Program-made: the position numbers and the translations under genes
The notes under the pieces: generated by a model
The model's input: the letters and a program-made list of their open reading frames with translations, nothing else
What the model was told of the DNA's origin: nothing
Databases searched by the model: none
In this document: positions 1 through 8,551 of the stretch, one piece after another
Layout of the letters: each line of letters opens with the position of its first letter
Numbering within the stretch: position 1 is the first letter of the stretch
Source of the DNA: an uncultured Verrucomicrobiales bacterium
Lineage (GTDB): Bacteria > Verrucomicrobiota > Verrucomicrobiia > Verrucomicrobiales > Akkermansiaceae
Assembly: GCA_937928545.1 (NCBI GenBank)
Contig: CALGJQ010000007.1
Span: 186,001-250,000 of the forward strand
Length of the DNA stretch: 64,000 bases
Reading direction: 5' to 3'

Positions 1-1277
1 ATGAGGTGCTTGTCATTGACGAAGAGAACATACTCGGGGACGGGGATCGCTTGGTAGCGGTCGTTGACGGCGGTGGTGCCGTAGAAGAGTTTGAGGCGCT
101 TTTTGTGGCGCTTGTGCTCGGGCGGCGGGGTCTTGGCGAAGGCGTTTTGAAGGAGGCGGTTGAGTGGTCCAGTGCCGATGACTTCTTGCGCGTTGTCGCG
201 GATGCGAGAGATCGTTTTAAAGACATGCTGAATCGCGACGCCCTTCATCGCGGAGACGCAGACGAAGGGGGCGTAGCTGAGGAAGAAGAGTTCTTTGCGG
301 AGATGTTCTTCGGCCGCTTCGAGGCGAGCTGCTTTTTGGCCCTCGGGGTGGAAGAGGTCGAACTTGTTGGCGATGATGAGACAGGGTTTTTTCTCATCCT
401 GAATCATGCGAGCAATCTTACGATCCTGCGCGGCGACTCCGGCGGCGAGGTCGACGACGAGGAGGCAAATATCGGCGCGGCGGATGGAGCGCTCGCTGCG
501 CATCGCGGAGAAGACTTCGATCGAGTCTTCCATGCTGGAGCGCTTTCGGAGACCAGCGGTGTCGATGATGTTGTGTCGCTCATCTCCCCAGACGTAGGGG
601 ATGTCGACGGCATCGCGAGTGGTTCCGGCGATCTCGGAGACCATGGTGCGTTCGTCTTTGAGGATGGCGTTGATGAGAGAGGATTTGCCGGCGTTGGGTT
701 TCCCTACGACCGCGATTTTGAGGCCGTCTTTGAGTTCGTCTTCGTCAATCTCGGCTTGTTCTTTGGCCTCGAGTTTTGAGAGCTCTTCATCGACGCGGTC
801 GAGGAGATCTTGGATGCCGCGTCCGTGTTCGGCAGAGGTTGGCATGCCGTTGCCGAAGCCGAGGCGGGAGAAGTCGGAGGCGGTGTTGTCGTGATCGGCA
901 CTGTCAGCCTTGTTCATGACGAGGATGACGTTGGGATTCGACTTGCGGAGGAGTTGGGCCACCTCCTCATCGATGGGATTGATGCCGGCGCGGGCATCCA
1001 CTACGAAGACGATGAGGTCCGCAGAATCCATCGCGATAAGGGCCTCGTAAGTGACTTGGTCCGAGAAGCCGTCCTTGTCAAAAGCGCAGATGCCTCCGGT
1101 ATCGATGAGCTCGCAAGGGTTCTCAGTGAGGGTGCAAGGAGCGGCGATGCGGTCGCGAGTCACGCCGGGTTGATCGAGGACGATGGCGATGCGTCGTCCG
1201 GCCAGACGATTAAAGAGAGCGGACTTCCCGACATTGGGACGACCGACGATAGCGACCTGAAATGGACTGGTAGGCAT
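1..1277 (-). CDS. der: ribosome biogenesis GTPase Der (EngA), 3' end beyond window
   Basis: Double-domain GTPase that acts in 50S ribosomal subunit assembly. Reading the minus strand from the ATG at 1277 gives the first P-loop GRPNVGKS at residues 12-19 and a second, GKPNAGKS, near residue 190. Each GTPase domain has its DxxG switch (DTGG, DTAG) and an NKxD specificity motif (NKAD, NKFD), and a KH-like C-terminal part follows. About 425 codons are present before the window edge, close to the family's usual 440-490, so only a short C-terminal tail is missing. The open frames on the plus strand here are antisense shadows. The identification is firm; completeness cannot be judged. Confidence 0.96.
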   Translation of the reverse strand, partial: MPTSPFQVAIVGRPNVGKSALFNRLAGRRIAIVLDQPGVTRDRIAAPCTLTENPCELIDTGGICAFDKDGFSDQVTYEALIAMDSADLIVFVVDARAGINPIDEEVAQLLRKSNPNVILVMNKADSADHDNTASDFSRLGFGNGMPTSAEHGRGIQDLLDRVDEELSKLEAKEQAEIDEDELKDGLKIAVVGKPNAGKSSLINAILKDERTMVSEIAGTTRDAVDIPYVWGDERHNIIDTAGLRKRSSMEDSIEVFSAMRSERSIRRADICLLVVDLAAGVAAQDRKIARMIQDEKKPCLIIANKFDLFHPEGQKAARLEAAEEHLRKELFFLSYAPFVCVSAMKGVAIQHVFKTISRIRDNAQEVIGTGPLNRLLQNAFAKTPPPEHKRHKKRLKLFYGTTAVNDRYQAIPVPEYVLFVNDKHL

Positions 1278-1323
1278 GACTTTGGAGAAGTTGCTTAGGT
1301 TGCCTTACCCAAAAGAGCAAGGT

Positions 1324-1863
1324 TTAGACGAGGATAGGAACCCCGTCGGGTTTTAGGGCATCGGCGGGAGGTCCCTCGAAGTTGTCGAAGATGAACTTGT
1401 CCCATTGGTCGCGGGTGGATTTGGAGAGGCGTTCTTGGACTTTTTGTTCGCAATTCGAGCAGACCATCATGGGGAAGGGATCGTAGACCATATTCTCTCC
1501 GAAACCCATGCAGGCGACGGAGTAGTCGATGACTTCGGAAAGAGGGGTGCGGCAAGTGGCGCAGTGGCGGGTCCAGTCAGTGTGGTTGCGGGAATCTCCA
1601 ATTTGTTCGCTGCGATTGATGAGGTTGGCGCTTCCTTCGAAGAATTCGCTGATGTTTTTGCGGGATTCTTCGGAGAAGCTTTCGGCCATGTTTTGGCGGC
1701 AGGGGAGGCACATCGCGTATTCGAAGACGCATTCGGGGCCTTTAAACACCTTGGTGACGGTGTATGGGGCGTCGATTTCTTGAAAAGACTGATCGCAAGT
1801 CAGGCAGGACTGGAAAGGCTCATCGTGTTCTAAAGAGTGAAAAAATGGAGGGATATCGCCCAT
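1324..1863 (-). CDS. hypothetical protein with paired cysteines
   Basis: A 179-residue soluble protein that I cannot assign to a named family. It has four Cys pairs (CLTCDQ near residue 20, CLPC near 53, CATC near 98 and CSNC near 135), suggesting two zinc ribbons or a rubredoxin-like metal fold. It has no signal peptide or membrane segment. The last ~45 residues are acidic-aromatic and end shortly upstream of der, which is transcribed in the same direction, so the two may be co-transcribed. The even spacing of the Cys pairs argues that the frame is real. Metal binding is inferred; the role is unknown. Confidence 0.7.
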   Translation of the reverse strand: MGDIPPFFHSLEHDEPFQSCLTCDQSFQEIDAPYTVTKVFKGPECVFEYAMCLPCRQNMAESFSEESRKNISEFFEGSANLINRSEQIGDSRNHTDWTRHCATCRTPLSEVIDYSVACMGFGENMVYDPFPMMVCSNCEQKVQERLSKSTRDQWDKFIFDNFEGPPADALKPDGVPILV

Positions 1864-2000
1864 AACGGAGGATGATCAGGGGAGAGGAAGGAATCCAAGG
1901 ATTTTTGGTTTGGAAGTAGGGTGGCGAGTTTAGGGTTGATTAAGCGGGGTGAATCGAAAGACTTCGCATCTAGCTTTCGTAATACAACTTAGTAAAATTT

Positions 2001-3635
2001 ATGGACGAAGTATCTAACTCACCCGAAGAGACTGAAAACGCAGAGGTTAAAAATGGAGGGGTCGCCTGGCCTAGCTTTGTGACACTGTTTGTCCTTACCG
2101 TGATCGGTGGGCTTGTTTTCTTGCCGTTCTATGCGGAGCAGAACCCGTTGAAGGAGATTTTAGATTCCGATGCATGGTGGGTTCCTAATGTGGGGGAATA
2201 CCATCCCTTGATCTTGCATCTCCCGATTGGAATCGTTGCTCTCACGGTATTCATGGAAGTTTGTGGTTGGTTGTCCTTTGGACGATACCGCCCGATGACA
2301 GGAGTGGGCCTGTTTTTGGCATTTTTGACGGGGGTCTTTGCCTGCGTTACGGGGATTTTTGACCTCAAAGTCGAGGGGATGGCGCATGAAAATTGGGATC
2401 ACGATATGTTTAAGCATATGTGGTTGGGCATTATATTTGTGGGGATTTTGGGCTTGGCTTTCTTAGCAAAGATCTGGGGTCGCCGGAATGGGGGCCGCGG
2501 ACCTATTTATGGAATTTTACTCTTTGGGGCAGCGGGTGTCTTAGGATATGGGGCTCATTTTGGAGGTCTGGAAACTCATAAGGTTGATCCGATTGGGAAT
2601 ACCCTAAAGGGCTTTGGAGTCATCAAGACTGACGAGGCCACGACTGAGGAGGAAGGGCCAACTATCAAGGTCCCTAAAGATCGTCTCGCCTTTGCGGAGG
2701 TCATTGTTCCAATCATGGAGACCAAGTGTCTCGATTGTCACTCCGAGGAGGCAGGGAAGAGTAAGGGAGGTCTGTATATGGACACTTATGAGAACCTCTT
2801 GATCGGTGGAGATAGTCAGGATGGTGACGAATTCCGCACGCTCGTGCCAGGTGATCCTAAGAAGAGCTACATGATCGAGGTGATGAATCTTCCGATGGAT
2901 GACGACATGCACATGCCGCCGTCCAAGAAGAAGCAGATGGAGGCTCATGAGATCGAACTACTGACGTGGTGGGTGGCGAACATTCCGGCGAGTGAGACGT
3001 TAGAAGATAAGACTCTCGCTGAGATGGATGCTCCGCAAAATATCCTTGATGCTGTCGCGAAAATGGTGAGCCCAGAAGAGCTCAAAGCGATGGAGGAAAA
3101 GTTAGAAGCTGAGAAAGAACGGGTGGAAGTTGAGCAGGCTAAAAAGCGGGAAGCTTTACAAAGCTCCTTAGACAACTTGAAGAAGGATGAGTCCCTTAAG
3201 ACTGCGATTGGCTACGCTTCTCAGGATTCGAGTGATTTGGAGTTTTCGGCAGTGAGTCTTCGGAAGAAGTTGGACGATGAGATTCTTGGTAAGTTATCTC
3301 CGGTTGCTGAGTCATTAACTTCGCTTCGTCTGGGGGCGACGTCGGTAACGGAGTCAGCAGTGATTGAACAGATCTCTAAGATGCCTAATCTCGTGAAGCT
3401 GGATTTAAGCCAGACCGAGATTGGTGACGGGGCGATGGATGCGGTTTCTAAACTCGCGAAGCTTGAATATCTCAATCTTTACGGGACCCAAGTGGGCGAT
3501 GCGGGACTTGCCAAGTTAAAGACATTGGGGAATTTGAAAAATCTCTATCTTTGGCAATCTCAAGCGACCCCAGCAGGTGCCGAAGAGTTAAAGAAGGAGC
3601 TTCCCGGAGTTGAGATTGTTTTTGGCGTGAATTAG
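2001..3635 (+). CDS. membrane cytochrome c / leucine-rich-repeat fusion protein
   Basis: A 544-residue multidomain protein. After a short acidic N-terminus and one membrane helix (~25-45) comes a DUF2231-like four-helix membrane domain (~68-200, motif HPLILHLPIG). A planctomycete-type cytochrome c (PSCyt1-like) segment follows, with one CxxCH heme site (CLDCH, ~residue 245) and the family's GGLYMDTYENLLIGG stretch. Then come a Lys/Glu-rich coiled coil (~355-400) and several leucine-rich repeats to the C-terminus. The gene stands alone. A haem-bearing envelope protein that may sense or relay electrons, with the LRR part as a binding surface, is an inference; the domains themselves are visible. 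Confidence 0.8.
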   Translation: MDEVSNSPEETENAEVKNGGVAWPSFVTLFVLTVIGGLVFLPFYAEQNPLKEILDSDAWWVPNVGEYHPLILHLPIGIVALTVFMEVCGWLSFGRYRPMTGVGLFLAFLTGVFACVTGIFDLKVEGMAHENWDHDMFKHMWLGIIFVGILGLAFLAKIWGRRNGGRGPIYGILLFGAAGVLGYGAHFGGLETHKVDPIGNTLKGFGVIKTDEATTEEEGPTIKVPKDRLAFAEVIVPIMETKCLDCHSEEAGKSKGGLYMDTYENLLIGGDSQDGDEFRTLVPGDPKKSYMIEVMNLPMDDDMHMPPSKKKQMEAHEIELLTWWVANIPASETLEDKTLAEMDAPQNILDAVAKMVSPEELKAMEEKLEAEKERVEVEQAKKREALQSSLDNLKKDESLKTAIGYASQDSSDLEFSAVSLRKKLDDEILGKLSPVAESLTSLRLGATSVTESAVIEQISKMPNLVKLDLSQTEIGDGAMDAVSKLAKLEYLNLYGTQVGDAGLAKLKTLGNLKNLYLWQSQATPAGAEELKKELPGVEIVFGVN

Positions 3636-3689
3636 ACGACCGACTCAGAAATTTCAGAACCTGTGGTCTTTTTTAGGTCGCAGGTTTTT

Positions 3690-4811
3690 TTATGGGAAGG
3701 CACGGTCCACAGTGCCTTTTGTGAGTTCGAGTGCGTAAAAGCGATTTCCGAACTGAGAAGGGTGAATGAGGGTTTGGAATTGGCTGATTTCTTTTGGATC
3801 AGGGTTTTTGAGGAGCCAATCTTTTGCGCAGTAGGTGAGATATCTGCTTTGATTCATGATTGGATGAACCTGTAATCCCAGCTCAGAGGAAGCGTTTTCA
3901 ACAGCGGTGAAGTTGACATCGGCGGTGAGGTCTTGTTCGCCGGGGAAATCGAGCGGATGGGCGTTGGAGCGTTGCTTTCGGTAGCACCTTAGGGTACCCG
4001 CTGTGCGGGCGGGATGGTAGAGTGATTCTTGATCGAGGCCGTAGTCGATCCAGAGGTGAAGGGCGCTTTGAAAGCAATGGGTGAGGGGAGCGAGGAATTC
4101 GGTGAAATCGGGTGAGCCCTCGGTGACATAGCCTTCGGGGTAATTTTGAGAGAGTCCGGGGTCTGCGCGGCGAGAGTCCCAAGTGAGGGCATCGTTTTCG
4201 TCAAGAGCGACGAGCGCTTCATGCCATTGATTTTGGGAAAAGAAGAAGAGGGGAACAGGGAGGGCATCGAGGACTTCGTTCGCGAGGAGAGCTCCGATTT
4301 TACAGCGAAGTTCATCGGGATGGCTAATGAGGGTGACTTTTTCTCCAAGTTTGGCTTCGAGCACGGAACGGCGGGAGGGAAGGGGCTCGCTGATGACGTA
4401 GGAGAGGGATTTGGCGAAGGAGGGGTCGATTTTTTCCACGGCGGAGAGAATATCGCCAGCGAGTGAGCCATCGTGCGCGCCAAGTTCAAGAATGGAGAAA
4501 GAACTGGGGCTGCCATTGGCCAACCAGAAACGGTGCAGTCGGAGTGCGAGGAGTTTTCCGAAAAGCGGGCCGACGGAGACGCTGGTGATGAAATCGCCTT
4601 CTTTGGAGACCGTTACGGATTTTGGACGGGCGTAGTATCCGAATTTTGGGTGGTAGAGGCACTGAGCCATGTAGTGAGAGAAGGAGATGGGTCCCTTTTC
4701 TTTAATTTCAGCGATAATCACGGGAGCCAAGTCGGGAGTTGCCTCTGAGACAATTCGAGGGTATGAGAACGCTTGTTGAAGACCGGTAGTATCAGCTGGT
4801 TTTTGAGACAT
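3690..4811 (-). CDS. SAM-dependent methyltransferase, MidA/NDUFAF7 family
   Basis: A protein of about 373 residues in the DUF185/MidA family, whose mitochondrial member NDUFAF7 methylates an arginine of complex I subunit NDUFS2. Seen here: the N-terminal GPISFSHYM and YHPKFGYYARP motifs, ILELGAHDGSLAGDIL as the SAM-binding loop, and LLANEVLDALPVPLF, all typical. I place the start at 4811 (MSQKP), because the longer frame to 4931 runs through the neighbouring gene and has no family resemblance. That start codon overlaps the start codon of the divergent PBP gene. The bacterial substrate is not established. Confidence 0.85.
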   Translation of the reverse strand: MSQKPADTTGLQQAFSYPRIVSEATPDLAPVIIAEIKEKGPISFSHYMAQCLYHPKFGYYARPKSVTVSKEGDFITSVSVGPLFGKLLALRLHRFWLANGSPSSFSILELGAHDGSLAGDILSAVEKIDPSFAKSLSYVISEPLPSRRSVLEAKLGEKVTLISHPDELRCKIGALLANEVLDALPVPLFFFSQNQWHEALVALDENDALTWDSRRADPGLSQNYPEGYVTEGSPDFTEFLAPLTHCFQSALHLWIDYGLDQESLYHPARTAGTLRCYRKQRSNAHPLDFPGEQDLTADVNFTAVENASSELGLQVHPIMNQSRYLTYCAKDWLLKNPDPKEISQFQTLIHPSQFGNRFYALELTKGTVDRAFP

Positions 4812-7320
4812 GATGTTTGGACGAGAAAACAAAAAGGTAAGGCCGTGGTTTTTTAAGCGGAGAGGATTTTGGATCTTTTGCGCGATCTGCCTCTTGGTGT
4901 TGGTGTTAGTCGCGGTGATTGGTAACGCCAAGCTGGATCCTTATCGAGACATTGCGAATAGTTTCGATCTTGAGCGAGTGGGCGAGAAGGAGGAAATGAG
5001 TTTTATTCACGACCGTTCAGGTCACGAACTGGGAACAATGTTTGTGGAGAATCGATTTTCGATTCCCTTGAAGGAAATTCCTCCGGTTTTTGTCAATGCG
5101 GTCCTAGCTCAGGAAGATCAGCGATTTTATGAGCATGATGGGGTCGATTGGAAAGGGGTGGCGCGTGCCGCTTATCTGAATGTAAAGAGTGGAAGCGTTA
5201 CCCAAGGTGCGGGAACCATCACGATGCAGTTGGCTCGAAAGTCCTTTGATTTGTTGGGCGAAGAAAGGCGAAATGATTGGTCCGGTTACGAGCGTAAAAT
5301 TGTCGAAGCATTCGCGGCGCTTCGCATCGAGGAGTACTTTTTAGAGCAAACGCGGATGGACTTTCCTGGTGATGAAGAGGGAGGGAAAAAGGCGGTTAAA
5401 GAGAGAATCCTTGAAATGTATTTGAACTTGGTTCCCTTTGGCTCGGGCTACTACGGGGTGAGGTCGGCAGCTTTAGGATACTTTGGAAAAGAGCCGGAGG
5501 ATCTTTCGATCCCGGAGTGTGCTTCGATCGTGGCTTGTTTGAAGAATCCGAGTCGAATTTCGCCTTTGCGGAATTTGGACGAGAACAAGACGAACCGAGA
5601 TCATGTTCTGAATCGCATGGCTTTGGAGCAAATGATTACCAATGAGGAGCGGGATAAGATGATTGCATCGCCCGTGGTGGTTAACCCCCAGCCGATTCGT
5701 CGAGGGAAATCCTATCTCTACGAATTGGTCGCTAAGCAAGCGCGCGATCTAGTGGGTGAGGAAGCTTTGTCACGAGGAGGATACACAATCCGGACGACAA
5801 TTAATGCGAGGGTTCAGCGTACGGCTGAAGATGCCTTGGCAAGGCATCTTGATGAGGTGGAAAAGACGCCTGGTTATTCACACGCAAAGCATGCGGATTA
5901 CGAGCGCTCGCAAGGACGTTTGAAGTATTTGCAGGGAGCTGCACTGATGATTGATCATGAGACGGGGGAAGTGATCGCTCACGTGGGTGGTCGTGATTAC
6001 GCACACTCTCAGTATGACTTTATTGTGAGCGGTCGGCGTCCATTGGGGACAGCATTTTTTCCGTTTGTTTATGCATCAGCTTTCGAGAGTGGGCGACATC
6101 CCGCATCTCTCTTGGTTGATGAGCAAATGGATGTGAGGAAGCTTCAAGTGGGAGGAGATTTGGAGGGAGTTTTAGGAGAATGGGGAATGGAGATTAAGAA
6201 TCCTAGTTATGAGGGCTTGATTACTTCTCGCCGAGCGCTGGGCGTTTCTAAAATCGCGGCAACAGTCGAGCTGGGGCAACAGGTTGGAATTAAGAACGTG
6301 GTGAAAATGGGCGAAAACTTTGGTTTTGATCTGCCACGTGACAAAGCTCTGAACCGGACCCTAGTGGGCTTTGATAAGGTGAGCATGAACGAGGTTGTTT
6401 CGGCTTATTCTGCCTTCCCCCGAGGAGGAAGCAGGATTGCGGCGAAGCGCTATATCCGTGAGATTCGTGATATTGAGGGAAATATTGTTTATCCCTTGAA
6501 GAGTGACCGATTGGACCCAGTGGTCCGTGAGGCATGCTCGGACGCAACGGCCTTCCAAGTTCATAGTGTTCTCAACGACGTGATGAGAGTGGGTAATTTG
6601 AAGGATGTTTCGAGGGACCTTACTCCGGGGCTTTTACTCGGAGGAGGGAAGTCGGGGACTCCTTATGGATTTTCTGATGCTTGGATGGCGGGCTATAATA
6701 GTCGGATCACTTGTGCGGTTTGGGTTGGGTTCTACGATGGTGGGCGCAAGGCGATTCATGAGTCTGCTTTTGCAAAAGATGTGGCCTTTCCTATTTGGCA
6801 GGAAATCATGAACGGATCTCAACCTTCCTTTGCGGGAAATGAACTTTTGCCTCCGGATTCGGTAGAGAAAGTTGCGGTGTGTCGGGTTTCTGGGATGAGA
6901 CCAACCCGGTATTGTAACGAATCCGTCGAAAATCCTGAGACGGGAGAAATCAGTTTCCGATCAACCAGCTATCCGGAATTTCTTCGAAAAGGGGAAGAGA
7001 TGGGAATTTGTTCGGTGCATGGTGGGGGAATCGATATCAATGCAATCGCCGAAAAAGGAGCGATCCAAAAAACGATCAATGCTGTTCCGATCAAAGCGAA
7101 GGCTCCATTGCTTTTGGGTTTCGATCCCTACCACAGTGAGACACCAACTCTTGGAATCAAAGATGATGATGCGAACTCATGGTTGCAGGCGAGTGTGATC
7201 ATTGTAGAGGATCAAGTGAGCGGTGAGCGCGAGGCTCTGCTCAAGCTTCCGAAACCTCCTCGATTTGAACTCCCGCGGCCAAGTCAGGCTAAGACGCAGT
7301 TGATTCCCGCAGATGAATAA
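4810..7320 (+). CDS. class A penicillin-binding protein with intact glycosyltransferase and degenerate transpeptidase domain
   Basis: An 836-residue PBP1A-like protein of peptidoglycan synthesis, anchored by one N-terminal membrane helix (~17-38). The GT51 glycosyltransferase domain is intact: EDQRFYEHDGVDW with catalytic Glu102, GAGTITMQLARK, and the KERILEMYLN helix. The transpeptidase domain keeps its fold and a KSGT motif (614-617). Its SxxK box, however, reads T414-A-F-F417 and its SxN box reads S480-K-I482, so the acylated serine, its lysine and the asparagine are all absent. It should polymerise glycan but not cross-link or be acylated by beta-lactams; this is inferred. It leads a five-gene operon with overlapping genes. 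ATG occurs at both 4810 and 4813; neither has a clear ribosome binding site. Confidence 0.9.
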   Translation: MMFGRENKKVRPWFFKRRGFWIFCAICLLVLVLVAVIGNAKLDPYRDIANSFDLERVGEKEEMSFIHDRSGHELGTMFVENRFSIPLKEIPPVFVNAVLAQEDQRFYEHDGVDWKGVARAAYLNVKSGSVTQGAGTITMQLARKSFDLLGEERRNDWSGYERKIVEAFAALRIEEYFLEQTRMDFPGDEEGGKKAVKERILEMYLNLVPFGSGYYGVRSAALGYFGKEPEDLSIPECASIVACLKNPSRISPLRNLDENKTNRDHVLNRMALEQMITNEERDKMIASPVVVNPQPIRRGKSYLYELVAKQARDLVGEEALSRGGYTIRTTINARVQRTAEDALARHLDEVEKTPGYSHAKHADYERSQGRLKYLQGAALMIDHETGEVIAHVGGRDYAHSQYDFIVSGRRPLGTAFFPFVYASAFESGRHPASLLVDEQMDVRKLQVGGDLEGVLGEWGMEIKNPSYEGLITSRRALGVSKIAATVELGQQVGIKNVVKMGENFGFDLPRDKALNRTLVGFDKVSMNEVVSAYSAFPRGGSRIAAKRYIREIRDIEGNIVYPLKSDRLDPVVREACSDATAFQVHSVLNDVMRVGNLKDVSRDLTPGLLLGGGKSGTPYGFSDAWMAGYNSRITCAVWVGFYDGGRKAIHESAFAKDVAFPIWQEIMNGSQPSFAGNELLPPDSVEKVAVCRVSGMRPTRYCNESVENPETGEISFRSTSYPEFLRKGEEMGICSVHGGGIDINAIAEKGAIQKTINAVPIKAKAPLLLGFDPYHSETPTLGIKDDDANSWLQASVIIVEDQVSGEREALLKLPKPPRFELPRPSQAKTQLIPADE

Positions 7321-8551
7321 ATCTTCCAATGTGAATCGGTGGGTTCCGTTTCAATGTCCTCTGTGTTTCGGTTTGTTCCGACTTCGGAGGTCGCAAGTTG
7401 GATCAGCAGGGCATTGCCCGACCTGTAAGTCTTTGATTCGAGTGACTGACAAGCCTAGTGAGGAACGAACGACACCTCCGGTAGCTGAGGTTGAGTCCAA
7501 TGAGTCTCTCTTAAAAAAAATTGAAGTTGCACAGCCAATGACGGTTGAGGAGCGAGTTCAGCAAGAAGAAGCGCGTCAAAATCGAAAGCGTCATTATGCA
7601 GGAGGGGGAGCGGATGATATCGATTGGGAAGATGGACAGGAAAGGGTTCGTCGTTCGGGGCCGTCTTGGTTTCTGATCGGGAGTGGCGCGATGGCTCTCT
7701 TGCTCATTCTAGCTGGTGGTCTTTTCTATGTGAAGAACCTGACTCCTGGTGAAAGTTCAAAAAAGACAGTGGTAGGAGGAGACGCTGAGGCAAAAAAGAA
7801 ATTGGATGAAATCTTAGATATCGATCGTGACGACAGCTATCTCAATGAGGAAGGGATCGATACAACGATCTTAGAGGTTGATGAATACTCTAATTTTGAT
7901 CTGATGAAAGCAGAGACGACCGCTCGAAATTTCTTAAATTCTTCGACCGTGACTGAGCGTTCAAGGTTTATTCGGGAACCGGAGAGAGTTCGAGCCTTGA
8001 TGCTAAAGTTCTATGAAGGCGAAGATATTGAGCCTGAAGGGTTTGGAAATCTCGATAAAACGAGAGTGGGGTATCAAGGGAATCTGCTTACGGCTACCGC
8101 TCAAACGGCTGATTTTTTAGACTACCCAATTGCAATTGAGCGCATTGGGGACGGAGAGAAGGCGGTGTATCAGGTGGATTGGGAAAGCTGGGTTGGGTAT
8201 TCCGATTTTTCTCCAGAACAAATGAGATTAGAAAAACCAACTGATCCCTTCGAGATGAGGGTGATTGTTTCACACGGTTCCTATTACAACTACGGTTTTT
8301 CTGATGATGAAGAGTGGGCATGCTATCGTTTGTCAGTATCGGATACTGCATACTCTTTTCTTGGCTATGCTAAGAGGAATTCTAAGGCTGACCAACGGCT
8401 GATGAATGTTTTAAAGAATCAAAATTCAGACCATTATTTGCTTAAGGTTAGATACCCGAAGAAGGCCCGATCAAAGGATCAACTGGAAATTGTGGAAGCA
8501 ATCTCGAGGGGGTGGGTTAAGAGCATTGATTTAGAGAAAAGCTATGAGTGA
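7313..8551 (+). CDS. zinc-ribbon membrane protein of unknown function
   Basis: A 412-residue protein. An N-terminal zinc-ribbon-like knuckle (CPLC near residue 15 and CPTC near 36) is followed by a charged linker and a single membrane helix at about 120-142. A soluble domain of ~260 residues follows, presumably outside the inner membrane. That domain has no motif I can name. Its start overlaps the last codons of the PBP gene, and its end overlaps the next gene, so it is translationally coupled to both. Cysteine ribbon, helix and envelope domain together suggest an inner-membrane scaffold or sensor working with the cell-wall enzyme; this is inferred from context only. Confidence 0.75.
   Translation: MNKSSNVNRWVPFQCPLCFGLFRLRRSQVGSAGHCPTCKSLIRVTDKPSEERTTPPVAEVESNESLLKKIEVAQPMTVEERVQQEEARQNRKRHYAGGGADDIDWEDGQERVRRSGPSWFLIGSGAMALLLILAGGLFYVKNLTPGESSKKTVVGGDAEAKKKLDEILDIDRDDSYLNEEGIDTTILEVDEYSNFDLMKAETTARNFLNSSTVTERSRFIREPERVRALMLKFYEGEDIEPEGFGNLDKTRVGYQGNLLTATAQTADFLDYPIAIERIGDGEKAVYQVDWESWVGYSDFSPEQMRLEKPTDPFEMRVIVSHGSYYNYGFSDDEEWACYRLSVSDTAYSFLGYAKRNSKADQRLMNVLKNQNSDHYLLKVRYPKKARSKDQLEIVEAISRGWVKSIDLEKSYE

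Noticed and set aside
6-1298. Two long plus-strand open frames
   Set aside because: They are the antisense of der, whose minus-strand translation has all the GTPase motifs.
3658-3691. Possible terminator AACCTG/CAGGTT between the LRR cytochrome and midA
   Set aside because: Only six pairs with a 17-base loop, and it overlaps the midA stop region; too weak to list.
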